From: Linnemannia elongata
Lineage: Eukaryota > Mortierellomycota > Mortierellomycetes > Mortierellales > Mortierellaceae
Assembly: GCA_036320915.1 (NCBI GenBank)
Contig: JAXBDG010000010.1
Coordinates: forward strand, 2,046,001-2,110,000
Reading direction: 5' to 3'
Length of the DNA: 64,000 bases
The notes under the pieces were generated by a model. The model was not told the DNA's origin, did no database searches, and saw only the letters and a list, made by a program, of their open reading frames with translations. Positions 1 to 10,738 of this stretch are shown here, piece by piece; positions within the stretch are counted from its first letter, which is position 1, and every line of letters starts with the position of its first letter. The translations under genes and the position numbers were made by a program.

Positions 1-1202
1 CGTCATATATAAACCATGTGGACGTTGTCAGCTGCGTTCGGTTTTCACCAAATGGCTCGCATATCGCTTCAGCTAGCCACGATTCGACTCTGCGGTTGTG
101 GGAGGTGAACTCTACAAACCTAGGGCACGACTCTTATGAATCACCAGACCCACAGACGTGTGCGACATACTCTCCGGACGGACGGCAGCTCATCGCTGGT
201 GGTCTACGGAGACCCATGAAACAACTCAACGCGGATTCAGGAGACGTCGACTTTGTTTTCCCTGACCACCTGTGCTATACGAAATGCATTACGTTCTCCC
301 CAGATGGTCTTCAATTAGCCATCGGCGGCTATAAGCAGGAAGTGACACTTTGGAGCGTCGAATCCCGCGCTGCCTCCTTTGTGCTTAGTGGGCACATGTC
401 TGGCATGTATTCTGTGGCTTTCTCACCTTGCGGTCGCTGGCTTGCTTCTGGCAGTGAGGACATGACGGTGCGGCTTTGGGATACCCGTTCAGGAGCAGCC
501 GGCCATGTACTTATTGGCCATAAGGGAGAAGTACAGAGTGTTGCTTTTTCTCCGGATGGTCGCTGGATTGCATCGGTATGCGGGGAGGGAAATGTCTTAC
601 TCTGGGAGAGCGGTACTGGCGAGCTCAAGGCGGAGAAGACGATCGATGTCGGTCCTTATACACGGAATGTTGTCGCTTATAAGCCCGACTGTCTCCAGGT
701 GGTCTCCTGGCACGGCGATGGAAACATTCGATTGTGGGACGTCGATCGACAACTTCAAGGTTTCCGATATATCTTGAAGCAGGACCATTACAGCAACAAA
801 TTTGTGTTCTCATCCTGCGGCCAGTGGGTAGCAACAACACACAGTATCATCGTTCGACTATGGAGGCTGCCATCCTCGGATCAGGATCTGCAGGCGTTAC
901 CGCTGCAGGATCAGGATTGTGTGTCAGTCATTGAAGGGTTCGCGGGTTACGTTGTGGACGTTACTTGGAGACCCAACAAATTGGAGTTTGCGACCGCAAG
1001 TGTTGAAGGATCAATCCGTGCCTGGCGGGTGGTGGAGGACAAGGACGGGTCAGGAAGAGTGTCTGTTGAGTTGATGTGGTCTTCTGGGCCTGCTGGGCTA
1101 GTCGCCTCTGGTGCTGTCCTCAATGATGTTGTCGGTCTCAGTGCGATGAATCACAGGTTGCTCCAACAGAGCGGCGCTACTGGATCGGGTTCATCCAACT
1201 AG
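1..1202 (+). CDS. NACHT/WD40 receptor (NLR-like), C-terminal WD40 part, cut by left edge
   Basis: The reading frame is open to the left edge (the codons before the GTG at position 18 read S-Y-I-N-H, as in the paralogues), so this is the 3' end of a larger gene and not a complete 394-residue protein. The visible part holds about seven WD40 units, with blades such as VAFSPCGRWLASGSEDMTVRLWD and GHKGEVQSVAFSPDGRWIAS. It then ends in a conserved non-WD tail that closes in GSGSSN. It aligns throughout with the C-termini of the two NACHT-WD40 genes at 37-48 kb, which lie on the opposite strand. From those I infer that the missing upstream part carries a NACHT NTPase. WD40 propellers in these receptors are thought to bind ligands. 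The gene ends in TAG at 1200-1202, and the following ~175 bases still match the 3' flank of the 37 kb copy. Confidence 0.9.
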   Translation, partial: SYINHVDVVSCVRFSPNGSHIASASHDSTLRLWEVNSTNLGHDSYESPDPQTCATYSPDGRQLIAGGLRRPMKQLNADSGDVDFVFPDHLCYTKCITFSPDGLQLAIGGYKQEVTLWSVESRAASFVLSGHMSGMYSVAFSPCGRWLASGSEDMTVRLWDTRSGAAGHVLIGHKGEVQSVAFSPDGRWIASVCGEGNVLLWESGTGELKAEKTIDVGPYTRNVVAYKPDCLQVVSWHGDGNIRLWDVDRQLQGFRYILKQDHYSNKFVFSSCGQWVATTHSIIVRLWRLPSSDQDLQALPLQDQDCVSVIEGFAGYVVDVTWRPNKLEFATASVEGSIRAWRVVEDKDGSGRVSVELMWSSGPAGLVASGAVLNDVVGLSAMNHRLLQQSGATGSGSSN

Positions 1203-1380
1203 AAAAGCTCAGTCGATACTCCTTGGCATTTCCATAGCGTTTTTTATTAAATACTTCTTAATACACTGCTGACCCTATCCCTTTGTCTTGTGGATCTTTT
1301 TCTCGATGTACTGCCAAAGATGAAGTTAAAGAGCGAGGAAATAAAGAACATGGCAAGAGAGAATACGAGGGGTGAAAGAA
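1203..1380 (+). other. Shared 3' flank/UTR of the NACHT-WD40 family
   Basis: This is non-coding sequence directly after the stop codon. It is recognisably the same as the reverse complement of about 37200-37377, and its first ~110 bases match that of about 42290-42399. Shared blocks include GTCGATACT-CTTGGCATT, TTTATTAAATACTT and TTTCTCGATGTACTGCCAAA. An AATAAA at about 1340 is a plausible polyadenylation signal and is kept in the 37 kb copy. Confidence 0.75.
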
Positions 1381-1974
1381 GATGAGGCATAGCAAAAAAA
1401 AATGGGGCATACGCGCAAACACGAACTTGTTTAGTTCACGACGACCACATTCCAAGGAGTCGATGCGCCTCAACGGCAAAGACCTGGTTCTCACGCCTCT
1501 CCTATACCACCTACTACAGCCGCTCCTCCATCCACGCGTGTTCGTGATACGCGCTCTCTTCTGAATAAACAAATTTGCTCGACTCAACCCTCCTCAGGTG
1601 CGAAAGCGACGCACGCTGAACCCAGACGCCTGTGAAAAGTAGAACCCTCACTCGACAACCTCGCGTTGTGAAGCCATGGACGATAGAATAACTGCTTCGC
1701 TAAGGATGGGTATTGGGTCGACAATGTGGTGCGGTCCGGAACTGAGTTGGGAGAGCTTCTTGGGTCGCGCCAATCGGGATCAGATGTGAGATTTGTTGTT
1801 GCTCCGGTGTTGGTGTCTCGTCTTCAGGGATCGATCCCCTCCTCGTCTCCCTCTGGTATGAACCTGCAGCCGCCTGTTAGAATCCGATCTTAAATTTGTA
1901 CATGCTCCCGAGCTGTCTCCTTTCGAGACGAGACCTGGATCTCAGTATCCAAACTCATTGATCCCCAAACAAGT
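1381..1974. other. Intergenic, no gene seen
   Basis: Short overlapping reading frames on both strands have no recognisable content. A stretch near 1894-1925 resembles, in the minus sense, the part of the neighbouring F-box gene at about 3784-3820 (a shared TTTGTACAT and a CTCCC-AGCT block). It may be further F-box debris, but out of order. Confidence 0.4.
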
Positions 1975-2800
1975 TCACTCCTGCCTATTAATAATATCCT
2001 CCGCCAGCACGAAATGAATTTCGCCAAGACACTCCTTCAACCGCGAGCACGTCCAACACATTTCTGTCGAGCACTGCCTCTCGAGCGAGAACCATGAGTA
2101 GACAAGGCTCACTCCGTATGGCCTTGTGATCGCGTCCAGGACTTTGACTTCAAATCTCCCTTGCTCCAGTCTGACGAGGTGGGGTAGCCATAATATCAAG
2201 CGGTTTATCCTAACATGATCGCTGCCGGGAACGGTTGAGGTCGTAAGAGGTTACGACTCAGTATCCTCCTCCTCCCTATCAACCTTAGTCTCAGCCCTGG
2301 AAGAAGAAGAAGCGCAGCCGCCGTCCATGGTGTTGTTGTTTCCGCCTCCAAACTCGCTATTTTCCACTCATGCACTGCCAACCTCAAGTCGCTCTAACAC
2401 GGGGAAAACATCCATCGCCTTGCGACATGTCTCGATCCACAGTCAGTTGACGGATTTAACGTACGTGGTCGGGAATGAGAGTTGTGATCCATCTGATCTG
2501 CAGATGCAAATGTTCGAATCTCGGCCGTGGGTTTAACGTTCTCCACTTCTCTCCAGGGAAAGTGCGGGCCCCATTCGGGATCGGTTCAGATATAGCCCCC
2601 ACGTTCTGTGATGGATTTATCAAGAAAGTTGATGGTCAGGAGCTTGAAGAGGGGTCTTTCCAGGTGACGGCGTTCCAGAGACAGAGTATGTACACTTGAC
2701 GCCAGAGACAACAGACGAAGATGAAGGTGAGACAGGATTCAGGGTCAAGGAAAGAACCAATGTAAGGCAGAAGAACTGGAGTCTCGATCGTTGTGTGTTC
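1975..2800 (-). pseudogene. Decayed relic of an F-box/LRR-like gene
   Basis: On the minus strand this stretch keeps recognisable pieces of the intact F-box gene at 3166-5172, in the same order but broken by stops and frame changes. Near 2690-2790 it reads IGSFLDPESC, against VGRFLDAESC in the F-box of the neighbour. Near 1980-2050 it reads RLKECLG followed by LAEDIIN, against RLKECLG and LADDIIG. The distance between the two anchors is about 0.75 kb here and about 1.45 kb in the intact gene, so a large part of the repeat region is missing or unrecognisable. No reading frame spans it. I infer a tandem duplication followed by deletion and decay. The stretch between the anchors (2200-2600) has no clear match by eye. 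Confidence 0.65.
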
Positions 2801-3165
2801 ATCCCCCCAAGCTCGAGGCGAGAATAGAGACGAGACTGGTGATAATAAGTGCAAGAAGGGTTTAAGTAGATTGAAAAGTGGTGTATGAGGGAAAAGAAGG
2901 CATTAAACAAGGTAAATAGAGGGGTATAAAGAGATTAGAAGTGAAAGAGCTGATGAGGAAAGAAGCCAGGAAGGTGTGAAGTGGGTCAGAAAGTCAAATC
3001 AGATCAAAGACAATGTTAAAGACGATATATCGCATACTCTGCATGTGTACCACCAAAATTAATTGTATGTATGTTTGCTTAGTCTCCGTCAGCATTGGTG
3101 GGGGCAGCAGAAAAAGAAGCAGACAGGTCGTCAACGACCAACATCATTTTAATTATATCCATCCT
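2801..3165. other. Intergenic between F-box relic and F-box gene
   Basis: Purine-rich, no gene seen. It would hold the 3' UTR of the F-box gene at 3166-5172 and the former promoter of the relic. Confidence 0.4.
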
Positions 3166-5172
3166 TCAGCGACAAATGCTGTGTCCTCCTCCATTCCGCC
3201 TCTCCGTTATCGCCCACCGCTCCCACAACCATGCCAACGCATCCGCCTCCAATCCAGGCGTCCCAAACGCGAATCCAAAACAAATTTTCCGCAAATTGTC
3301 AATCCCTCCCAACTCAGCAAGCCCCGACGCCAATGTCATCTCAAGACCTTCCAGGATCTCCTCCTCCTCCTCCTCTGCCATCGAAACCCCTAACCCCTTC
3401 GCCTTGGGTGAACTGTGTCGACCTAGATACAACTCTTCCAATGCTCGGAGTCGTCCTAGCCGTGCATAGACCTGTCGTTGGATCTCGTACGAGAACAGCT
3501 GGAGATCCATGACATCCTGTTCTGCCTCTGTCATCCCCACGTTCCCGATCAGACTCCAGGTTTCCAGACGTGCCTTTTGTCCCGGCGAGAGGCGAAGGAC
3601 ACCCACGACATGGATCTCTAGTTTCTTGATCCCGAGGCAGGTCCACTCTGCGCTGCCAATAATATCGTCCGCAAGAATATCATGACCACGTCCGAGACAC
3701 TCCTTCAACCGGGGGCAGCCGACAAACAGTCCGACCAGCTCACGAGAACATCTCTCTCGCAGGTCGAATCGGGCATATTCGAGGTTTGTACATACCCTCC
3801 CAAGCTCCCTCAGTGTCCTGCGTCCGATCCAATCCACATTCAGACGAACTAAAAAGTCCATCTGACAAAACACTCTGTCGATCCGGTTTGAAGCCGTCCA
3901 GACATTGTAGGCGACAAGAGACTTAATCATGCACGGCCTCGGGATCTGGTACTCGCTCTGGATTTCAAACTCCTCCTCGTCGTCCTCTGTATCGCTGAGT
4001 TTCGGCTCCTCCAATCGTGTTTCGAGATGGCCCATCACTGGAAAGACCTTGAGGAGTCTTTGAAGGGCTAGGTTGTTGGGTGGGAAGACCGTACTGTTGA
4101 GGGTTCTGACGTTGGGGAACTTGACTCGACAATGAACAAATCCAGACGGATTGTCGACAGACATGGTTGTCAATATAGGGTGGACGAGTTCTTCCCACAG
4201 GTCTTCCTCGAGGATCTCTTCCTTGGTAACGCTGCATCCGGGGATCGAGAGGGAGCGAAGCCCAGGGAAGGCGACAACAATGGCCCGCGTCTGTGCAGCA
4301 GAGAGATCTGCGATCCTAAAAACCAGGTTCTGGAGGTTGGGATGTGGATGAACGAGGAGCGTCTCTGGGTCGAACTGAGAGTACTCCGAGTGGACGAAGG
4401 ACTTTAGGTTCGGCAACTCGGTCGCGAGACGGAGAAAGAGAAACTCGTCTGCATTCTGTCCAATCTCCAAATGTGTCATGGTCCGCAGGTTTGGCAAAAG
4501 ATTGGTCAGAAAAGTCTCGCTCGCTGACATCAGGACCACAGCTGGTTTTGATGGCCCCTGCCCGCCCGTCTGCCCGACAACCCCCAAAGGCCAGATATAC
4601 CTCGAGCTCTGAACCTTGAACGTGAGACGCTGCAACCCAGGGTTCTTCAGGATCATCCCCCAGTACGCCCGTGTCAGAGACATCACCTCCACAGAGTCAT
4701 TCAATGACTGAAACAACTCCTCCTTCACCTCGCCATCAAACCAATCACCCCTCACCACCGCCACCAGGCCCCTTGTCATTGCAATCAGCCGCCAATTGGG
4801 AAGAATATCTTCCGTCTCCGTATAATCGTCCACTGACAAGCCGTTAGGACAATCCAAGGACAGTCTCATCAATCCCGTCAGTTCCGCCACCAGTACTACA
4901 TACAGCATCCTATGCTCAGCCAGGGTCAACTCTCGGATGAGATCCTTGTGCTCCAGAACCCGTTTTATCATCTCCTCCTGTTCCATTTTTTTTGAGTGCC
5001 TTGGAGAACAAGCGTGGTTGGCAATGACTCCCCAGATCCTGTGGTCAACAGTGTGCCAGAGCACGGGGGTGAATATTTCTTTCCAATGCTTGTTGACGGT
5101 AGTGCAGGTGTAGCAGGATTCGGCGTCGAGGAAACGACCGACTCGGGTGAGGATTGCTGGCGTTAGGGTCAT
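3166..5172 (-). CDS. F-box protein with LRR-like body
   Basis: A single 668-residue frame starts at the first ATG. Residues 1-45 have F-box character (PAILTRVGRFLDAESCYTC, then VNKHWKEIFTPVLWHTV), the segment that docks on Skp1 in SCF ubiquitin ligases. The rest is a series of irregular leucine-rich units (LRTMTHLEIGQNA, LPNLKSFVHS, FPGLRSLSIPGC, CPRLKECL, LRALEELYL) typical of the substrate-binding part of fungal F-box/LRR proteins. An acidic insert (DTEDDEEEFE) sits near residue 390. The substrate is unknown. A decayed paralogue lies just downstream, so the family is duplicating locally. F-box/LRR families are large in Mortierella-type fungi. No introns are needed. Confidence 0.85.
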   Translation of the reverse strand: MTLTPAILTRVGRFLDAESCYTCTTVNKHWKEIFTPVLWHTVDHRIWGVIANHACSPRHSKKMEQEEMIKRVLEHKDLIRELTLAEHRMLYVVLVAELTGLMRLSLDCPNGLSVDDYTETEDILPNWRLIAMTRGLVAVVRGDWFDGEVKEELFQSLNDSVEVMSLTRAYWGMILKNPGLQRLTFKVQSSRYIWPLGVVGQTGGQGPSKPAVVLMSASETFLTNLLPNLRTMTHLEIGQNADEFLFLRLATELPNLKSFVHSEYSQFDPETLLVHPHPNLQNLVFRIADLSAAQTRAIVVAFPGLRSLSIPGCSVTKEEILEEDLWEELVHPILTTMSVDNPSGFVHCRVKFPNVRTLNSTVFPPNNLALQRLLKVFPVMGHLETRLEEPKLSDTEDDEEEFEIQSEYQIPRPCMIKSLVAYNVWTASNRIDRVFCQMDFLVRLNVDWIGRRTLRELGRVCTNLEYARFDLRERCSRELVGLFVGCPRLKECLGRGHDILADDIIGSAEWTCLGIKKLEIHVVGVLRLSPGQKARLETWSLIGNVGMTEAEQDVMDLQLFSYEIQRQVYARLGRLRALEELYLGRHSSPKAKGLGVSMAEEEEEEILEGLEMTLASGLAELGGIDNLRKICFGFAFGTPGLEADALAWLWERWAITERRNGGGHSICR

Positions 5173-5277
5173 GGATGGATAATTGTGAAGGAGACAGAAA
5201 AAAAAATGACTCGGCGTATGTGTGTGTGTGAAGGAGAGAGGGAGGGAGAAAGAGGAATGTGAGAGGGGAAAGGTTCA

Positions 5278-5314
<37 letters not shown>

Positions 5315-6214
5315 CATGGTTAAGGCGCAGAGCAAAAATGAAGAGGGCGTAAACCCCTCAAGTCACAGAAAAAGAGCAAGTGTGAAAGAGAAAAGGAAGG
5401 AGGATGAGAAGGGTTACACAATGAGTACCGTCATTCTTCTTTTTCTTTTCTCGACTGCGGCTGGGTACATCTTATACACTAGAAACCTAAGGGCTTTGGC
5501 ACAGACTTGTTCCTATCCATCCTACCTACCTTCCCTCTTTGGCCGGATGTGCCCTCGTCCATCAATAACTTGGCAGAGACATGGGAGGAAGAGCGCTCTC
5601 TATTCGCTAGAGACGGCTGTGCAGAGGAAGAGAGGCTCGGAGTCGAGATAGTGACCGATCCGAGTTGTGAGTTATGGATGGTAGATCATTGCCTGTTCCC
5701 GTTGATCAAGAGTGGCGCAGGTGGGGACAAGAGGAAACAGGACAGGGTGATAGAGAGAATATGAAGATGAGAAAAGAAATTGCTCTGGGAATGGTGGCAA
5801 GAGACGATCAGGAAAAGACGATGGTGGAGGGAAGTGAGCAGAAGAAGAGGGAAAGTATGAAAAGAGAGAAAAAATGTCAAATGTAATAAACGCCCAGTAC
5901 ACTCGCCAAAAGAATTCGGAGGAAGGGCCTATGCCAACGAGCACACATAGCGAGAAATTGGCTTGGTGGCAATAAGAAAATACCGTATGCCTCCTCTCCA
6001 CACACACTTGCCAAAGATGGATAGAAGGCAGAAGAGAAATATACCTCCCATGTGCGTACGCGGCACGTGGTTGGCGATACACTTGTAAAAGAAAACACAA
6101 CAACATCAGCCCAACTCCTACTCAACCGTTGTGGCATCCACACCCAAGCACTCAAAACTAACCAAAAAAAGTCGTTATGTGTATTAACATTGATTATCCG
6201 GGACGATACTAGCC
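5173..6214. other. Intergenic: F-box promoter and MTC1 3' flank
   Basis: Contains a run of 33 A at 5279-5311 (poly-T upstream of the F-box start) and GA-rich sequence at 5720-5880. Short reading frames on both strands, including one with a hydrophobic start near 5420, show no recognisable protein. Confidence 0.5.
5279..5311. repeat. Homopolymer A33 (T33 on minus strand)
   Basis: A run of 33 adenines lies about 107 bases upstream of the F-box start codon. It reads as poly-T on the coding strand of that gene. Confidence 0.95.
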
Positions 6215-6263
6215 TTAAGCGTTGGCCACACTTGGTGAGGCGGGCTTGACATCCTGCTGCTCT

Positions 6264-6294
<31 letters not shown>

Positions 6295-7860
6295 CAGCCT
6301 GGAGCTTAGCCTGCGCCTCAACCTCCTGGATCTGCAACCTCTGGATCTCGTCGCCCTTCATCCTCGTCCAGACATAATCCTGTGCAATCACACCAACTGC
6401 CAAACGGATACAATCAACCATTCTGTCCTCGACCCACTCGTTCTCCTCATAGGGGATCAACAACCAATTTGCAGGCAAGCTCTGGGAGCACGACTCAAAC
6501 TCCAACTTGTGTGTGGGGTCCTGCAAGACAATCACATATGAGATAAACATATCCTTCTCCAAAGTTTTCTCCTCCGAGGAAGCAGGCTTGGTGTATCCGT
6601 GACGGGGCACACGGCAGGGTTGGATCGCCATAAAGACCGGGCAGTTCGAGGCCAGGGTGACGGGATTCCTGGCGGCACCCGACTGGTGCTTCTCGGCATC
6701 GTAGTGTGTCTTGATCAAGTGCTCGATGTTGGCCTTGGCCAGCTTGACGGCCTGTTCGTAGCCCTCGCAGGCGTTCAATTGACGGTCCTCTGGTTGCACA
6801 TCCTCATTCTGGTTGGTTCCTGCTCCCTGGTGGACAATCACATCGCCACCCTCGGTCTGCTCCATGACCTTTGAGAACGCTCTATAGACCAGACCCTCAA
6901 CACCGACATATCCGACCATATCGTGAGCCAGCCAGATCTCGACCACCTCGTGCTCGGCTATTGGGGGCGCAATCACATCCAGCACTGTCGTCATCGAACT
7001 CAGCGTCAACGACTTCAAATCATTACCTAGTTGTAGGTCACAAGTGGATTAATATCGGTCGTTAGGAAATTTCATTAACGTGTCAAGTCTCCCTTGTCTC
7101 GTGTCCTTCGTGGGTAACATATGATATGGTCTCCATCTGATATGCCCTTTCCGTACAATGAAGCCCTCATTCCTTGGCCACTCGTCACATGCACATTCAG
7201 ACCATCATCAACCACAAAAGGTTTGACGATGTAATGAACAAAACGTTAAACCCCCCCGACGCTAAACATGACTAAACAATAACAGTAAAAGATAAAGAAC
7301 ATACCAATCTTGCCAATATTCTCGGCGGTAACAAAACCTTTGACGCGCTCCTCCAAGTTCTTGGTCGCTTGGCTCTCCATAGTAGCCTTAACCGAACTCT
7401 GCACAACCGTCTGCGTATTCTTCACGGCCTCAGAAGCAGTCGACCACAGACTACCCAACCACGACGACCTCGTGTCAACCTGTGCCTGCTGTTGCTGTTG
7501 CTGCTGAGGCGCCGCCTGCTGTTGTTGTTGCTGCAAGTACTTGGAAGGAAGAGCAGCGGTAGAGGAGAAGGACGACTTGCCCTGGGAGCCAGGAGGGGTG
7601 GCCTTGGTGGTGTCGACGGGGGTGGAAGCAGACTGGGTGATTTCGTCGAGGAAGTCGAGGACGGACTGTTCGTCCTGGTTGTCTGCTCCTCCTCCTGGGG
7701 CGGCTCCTGTTGTTGGGAGACCAGAGGCCGAGGAGGTGGAGACAGTCCTGTCGCGTGAGGCAGTTGCTCCGGTTTGGTCGGTGCCTGTGGTAGAGGTTGT
7801 GTTTGCGTCACCGTCGAGAGAGTCGAGGAACTGAAGAACGTCGTCCTTTGAAGATGACAT
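6215..7860 (-). CDS. MTC1: MTC1 family protein (maintenance of telomere capping 1, DUF5427), two exons
   Basis: Exons are 7305-7860 and 6215-7026. The 278-base intron has donor GTATGT and acceptor CTAG, and the junction codon gives Gly. The product is 455 residues. The N-terminus has the family pattern of two short related blocks, DDVLQFLDSLDGD and QSVLDFLDEIT, separated by Ser/Thr-rich sequence. Then comes SSWLGSLWSTASEAVK, and across the splice site the conserved core APPIAEHEVVEIWLAHDMVG followed by FSKVMEQTEGGD. Later conserved parts read NPVTLASNCPVFMAIQPC and IAQDYVWTRMKG. Yeast Mtc1 was named from a telomere-capping screen and has been found with Golgi/COPI vesicles; its biochemistry is unknown. 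Polyglutamine runs occur in exon 1 and at the C-terminus (CAG repeats at about 6253-6297) and may vary in length. The start is the ATG at 7858-7860, just before the first conserved block. Confidence 0.88.
6253..6297 (-). repeat. CAG (polyglutamine) microsatellite in MTC1
   Basis: Nearly pure CAG codons encode an uninterrupted glutamine run near the MTC1 C-terminus. A second, mixed CAA/CAG run lies in exon 1 at about 7480-7535. Confidence 0.9.
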
Positions 7861-8261
7861 TTGTTTCGTGTTTGTTGAAAAGGCGTGTGTGTATGTGTAG
7901 TTGAAGGTGTGATGTAAGAAGAAGAGAAAGGATGATGACGAGACGGAAGAAAATGAAGAACAAAGTACGGCACTCGTGGAATAAAAGCACTCAAAGGGGC
8001 ACAAGAGGGGTAAGTGACTGAGAACGAGGGGAGTGTGGGTGGGACTAATGTGCTGACTGTCTGCTCGCTGCTCCCACTTTTTCACACTTCGCTCGCCTGG
8101 GAACAGGATGGGGAAGGGGAAAGACAGCGCGATTATGTGTGGCTTAGGAGTGCGAGCACCATTGAACACGCCCACACGCAACGAACAAACGAACCAGTAT
8201 ACTCAACGTAACATCGAATCAATAATTTCTTTTACTTTACTTGCACTGCTTGGCAAGATAT
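7861..8261. other. Intergenic: MTC1 promoter and FKBP-TPR 3' flank
   Basis: About 400 bases between two minus-strand genes. A purine-rich promoter-like stretch lies just upstream of the MTC1 ATG. No gene seen. Confidence 0.5.
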
Positions 8262-9756
8262 CTAACTGAACATCTTGCTGTAGGCAGCCTTCTCCTTCTT
8301 CTTGAACGCAGCCTGCTTCGATGCAATCACATTCAACAGGCTAGTAAAAGTAGCATCGCCTGGCGCAATCTCAAGTCCACGTTGGGCAATCTTCTTTGCG
8401 TCCTCAAACTCGCTCAGTCCCAAGTATGCCTGGGCAAGACGGTATGTAACCTTCACATGGTCATCCTGAATCTCCAACGCCTATAAACAAGTGTTTCATT
8501 CGGTGAAGAGAATATAGTAGTATTAGTGACATGAACAATTGACGTCCAACAATAAATAACAACCACAACCAAATTACATCACGAAAAGAAGAGTTACCTG
8601 GAGACAGGCTTCGGCGGCCTTTCCGTTCTCGTTAAGCTTCAAGTAGGCGGCAGCCAAGTTGGACAATAGGGCCAGGCGCAAGGGATCAGCCTCCTGGAGC
8701 TGCTCGGGGGTAGCGCCCATCATATCCTTCAACAGATCAGCACCATCCTTGTATGCCTGTGCAGCAGGTCCATTCTCGCCAGTCTTGAACGATGCGTTTC
8801 CTTGATCCTTCTTCTTCTTGGCCAATGTCAACTTGGCCGATGGGTTGTCAGCCGACTAACGGTTCATAGGTTCAAATACACGAGTCGTTTTAGTATCCAT
8901 AAAAGGTCGTTAGGCCTGTCAAGTCGAAACAGTGAATCAATTGGAGAGCGTTGTTACCTCCTGGAAGCCGAGCAACTCGACCTCGAACTTAAGGGTAGAG
9001 TTTCCGGGGATCTTGGGTGGGCTTCCCTGAGCGCCATATGCTATTGACCATAAACAAAGTATCAACGACGCATGCGGTCAGCACTTGGATTCTCCTCAAA
9101 TACGATGTCGCGTTAAATTCAGCAAGGGATATCCATGATCCTGAAGCATACCGTATTCAGGAGCGCAGACCAGCTCGGCCAACTCTCCGATCTTCATGGT
9201 GGCAACACCCTCATCCCATCCTTTGATAACCTGGCCTATTAATGATTGAGCAGTACAATGCAAAACGTCAGATGTGAACAAGATACGCATAGGTCGTGGA
9301 TCAGTTGCGTCGCATGCTAATGTGTACTGAGAGGTTTCATGCTTACCGACGCCAAGCTTGAAGTTGAAGGGAGAGTTGCGATCGCGGGAGGAATCAAACT
9401 TGTCGCCGTTGGTGAAGAGGGTACCAACGTAGTGGACTATTGCGACCAATTGAAGTGAGCAATAAAAGCAAAAATGTGTCAATTCTCTATGTTGTTCTGG
9501 TTTTTTTTTTTTTCATTCCTGCTTCGCTCTTTCTCGTAACGTCTCTTTCTACTCCAAGGTCATAGAGTGAGCCTGAAAAAGGCAACAACTCTGTAGCGTT
9601 ATGTCGGTGTTGCGGAAGAGCGATCCGGGTGTGAAATGTACCATTGACGTTAGACTTGATGGTGGGAGAATCACCCGATCCCTCTTTGAGGATCTTCTTC
9701 CAGAGGAGGCCGTCAACGATGGGCAAGTAATCTTCGGGGATGGTCACGTCGGTCAT
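8262..9756 (-). CDS. FKBP-type peptidyl-prolyl isomerase with TPR domain, six exons
   Basis: Exons are 9642-9756, 9347-9436, 9152-9235, 8958-9040, 8598-8855 and 8262-8480. The total is 849 bases, 282 residues, and all phases agree. Residues ~20-124 are one FK506-binding prolyl isomerase domain. VHYVGTL gives Tyr41, GDKFDSS gives Phe52-Asp53, [10 protein letters not shown] gives Val71-Ile72 and Trp75, and YAYGAQG gives Tyr98. These are the usual pocket residues, so the enzyme should be active and should bind FK506. From residue ~130 a helical TPR part follows ([55 protein letters not shown]), which in this family commonly docks Hsp90. It has one PPIase domain, not two as in FKBP51/52. It probably acts as a cytosolic co-chaperone. 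Confidence 0.92.
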
Positions 9757-10738
9757 GGCTGTGGTATATGTGGTGGTTGATGGGTGTTTAGTAGAAAAGA
9801 AAAGAAGAATTAGGTGAACACTCTCCTTTCTTATCTCTTCAACTAAGAAGGAGTTCTGGAGTGTTCTAATCATTGAACAGTCACAATGGCCCTTTCATTT
9901 CGCTGATCAAAGAACTTTCAGGAACAAGAAACAAGACGCGTTTAACGATAGAGGAAGGACGCGTCAAGAGCGTCAGGTACCATCACCTAGACCCACCTAG
10001 CCCTCAGTCAGATATTCGCGTCTCTAATTCTACTAAAGCTAGGTATCAATGGGTACTCTATACTGACCTGATCTCTAGAAATGGTCTCCACCTCGATAAC
10101 TCTTACCATCATTCGCCATTTTTCTGGACCATTTTTCGCATGAAAGGAAAATGTACCACAAAAAATCCACCTCCAACACTACAGGGGTCGAGTGGCTAAA
10201 CCATCCCCTACCTCGCTACCATTCCCTCCACCCATATGACCATAGACGCCCTCCTTCACTCATTCATCCCATTCCTTCACTCAGCTTCATCGGTTCACCC
10301 AAATACGGAAAGCAATCCTCTTTGTTCACCTCCACCATACCGCCACTTTTTTTACTTCATTCGTGATTTTCTTTGTCCCCTTCACCTCTCAAAAAAGTAC
10401 AAATGCGGTTCACAATCAACCATCTCAATCCACACCCCCATAACCATATTGCACGTCAACTAATCCCAAGCGTACCCGCTCCTTCATTCATTCACGCATT
10501 GAGCAATCCTTTGGACATTGCTGCCTCAAAACGGTGAAGGATTTTGCTAATGGTAAGTTGAACGAACCATGTAAACAGGGAAGGTACAGTAGAAGGACAG
10601 CTCAAGCTGGGTATAAGTACCGAGCGTATTTTTTTTCTCAACCTTTTTTTTCCTTCCTTCCTTCCTCTTTTGTAAAGCAATTCGCCTTCATTTCTTTTAC
10701 CATTACACCTTTCTACACGTCCCAACAACATTTCCAAA
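9757..10738. other. Divergent intergenic region between FKBP-TPR and the 10.7 kb gene
   Basis: Shared upstream region of two divergently transcribed genes. A TATA-like TATAAG sits at about 10612, ~130 bases before the ATG at 10739, followed by CT-rich sequence at 10620-10680. No other gene seen. Confidence 0.5.

Noticed and set aside
18..20. GTG at 18 as the start of the left-edge WD40 protein
   Set aside because: The frame is open upstream to the edge and the preceding codons match the paralogues, so this is an internal Val.
2490..2540. GTTCGAATC-like string near 2515, reminiscent of a tRNA B box
   Set aside because: No pairing T-arm, acceptor stem or A box at the right distance; no cloverleaf can be drawn.
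5403..5651. Plus-strand frame with hydrophobic start (STVILLFLFSTAAGYIL)
   Set aside because: Lies in the F-box promoter just after a poly-A tract. The downstream part is not protein-like and there is no supporting context.
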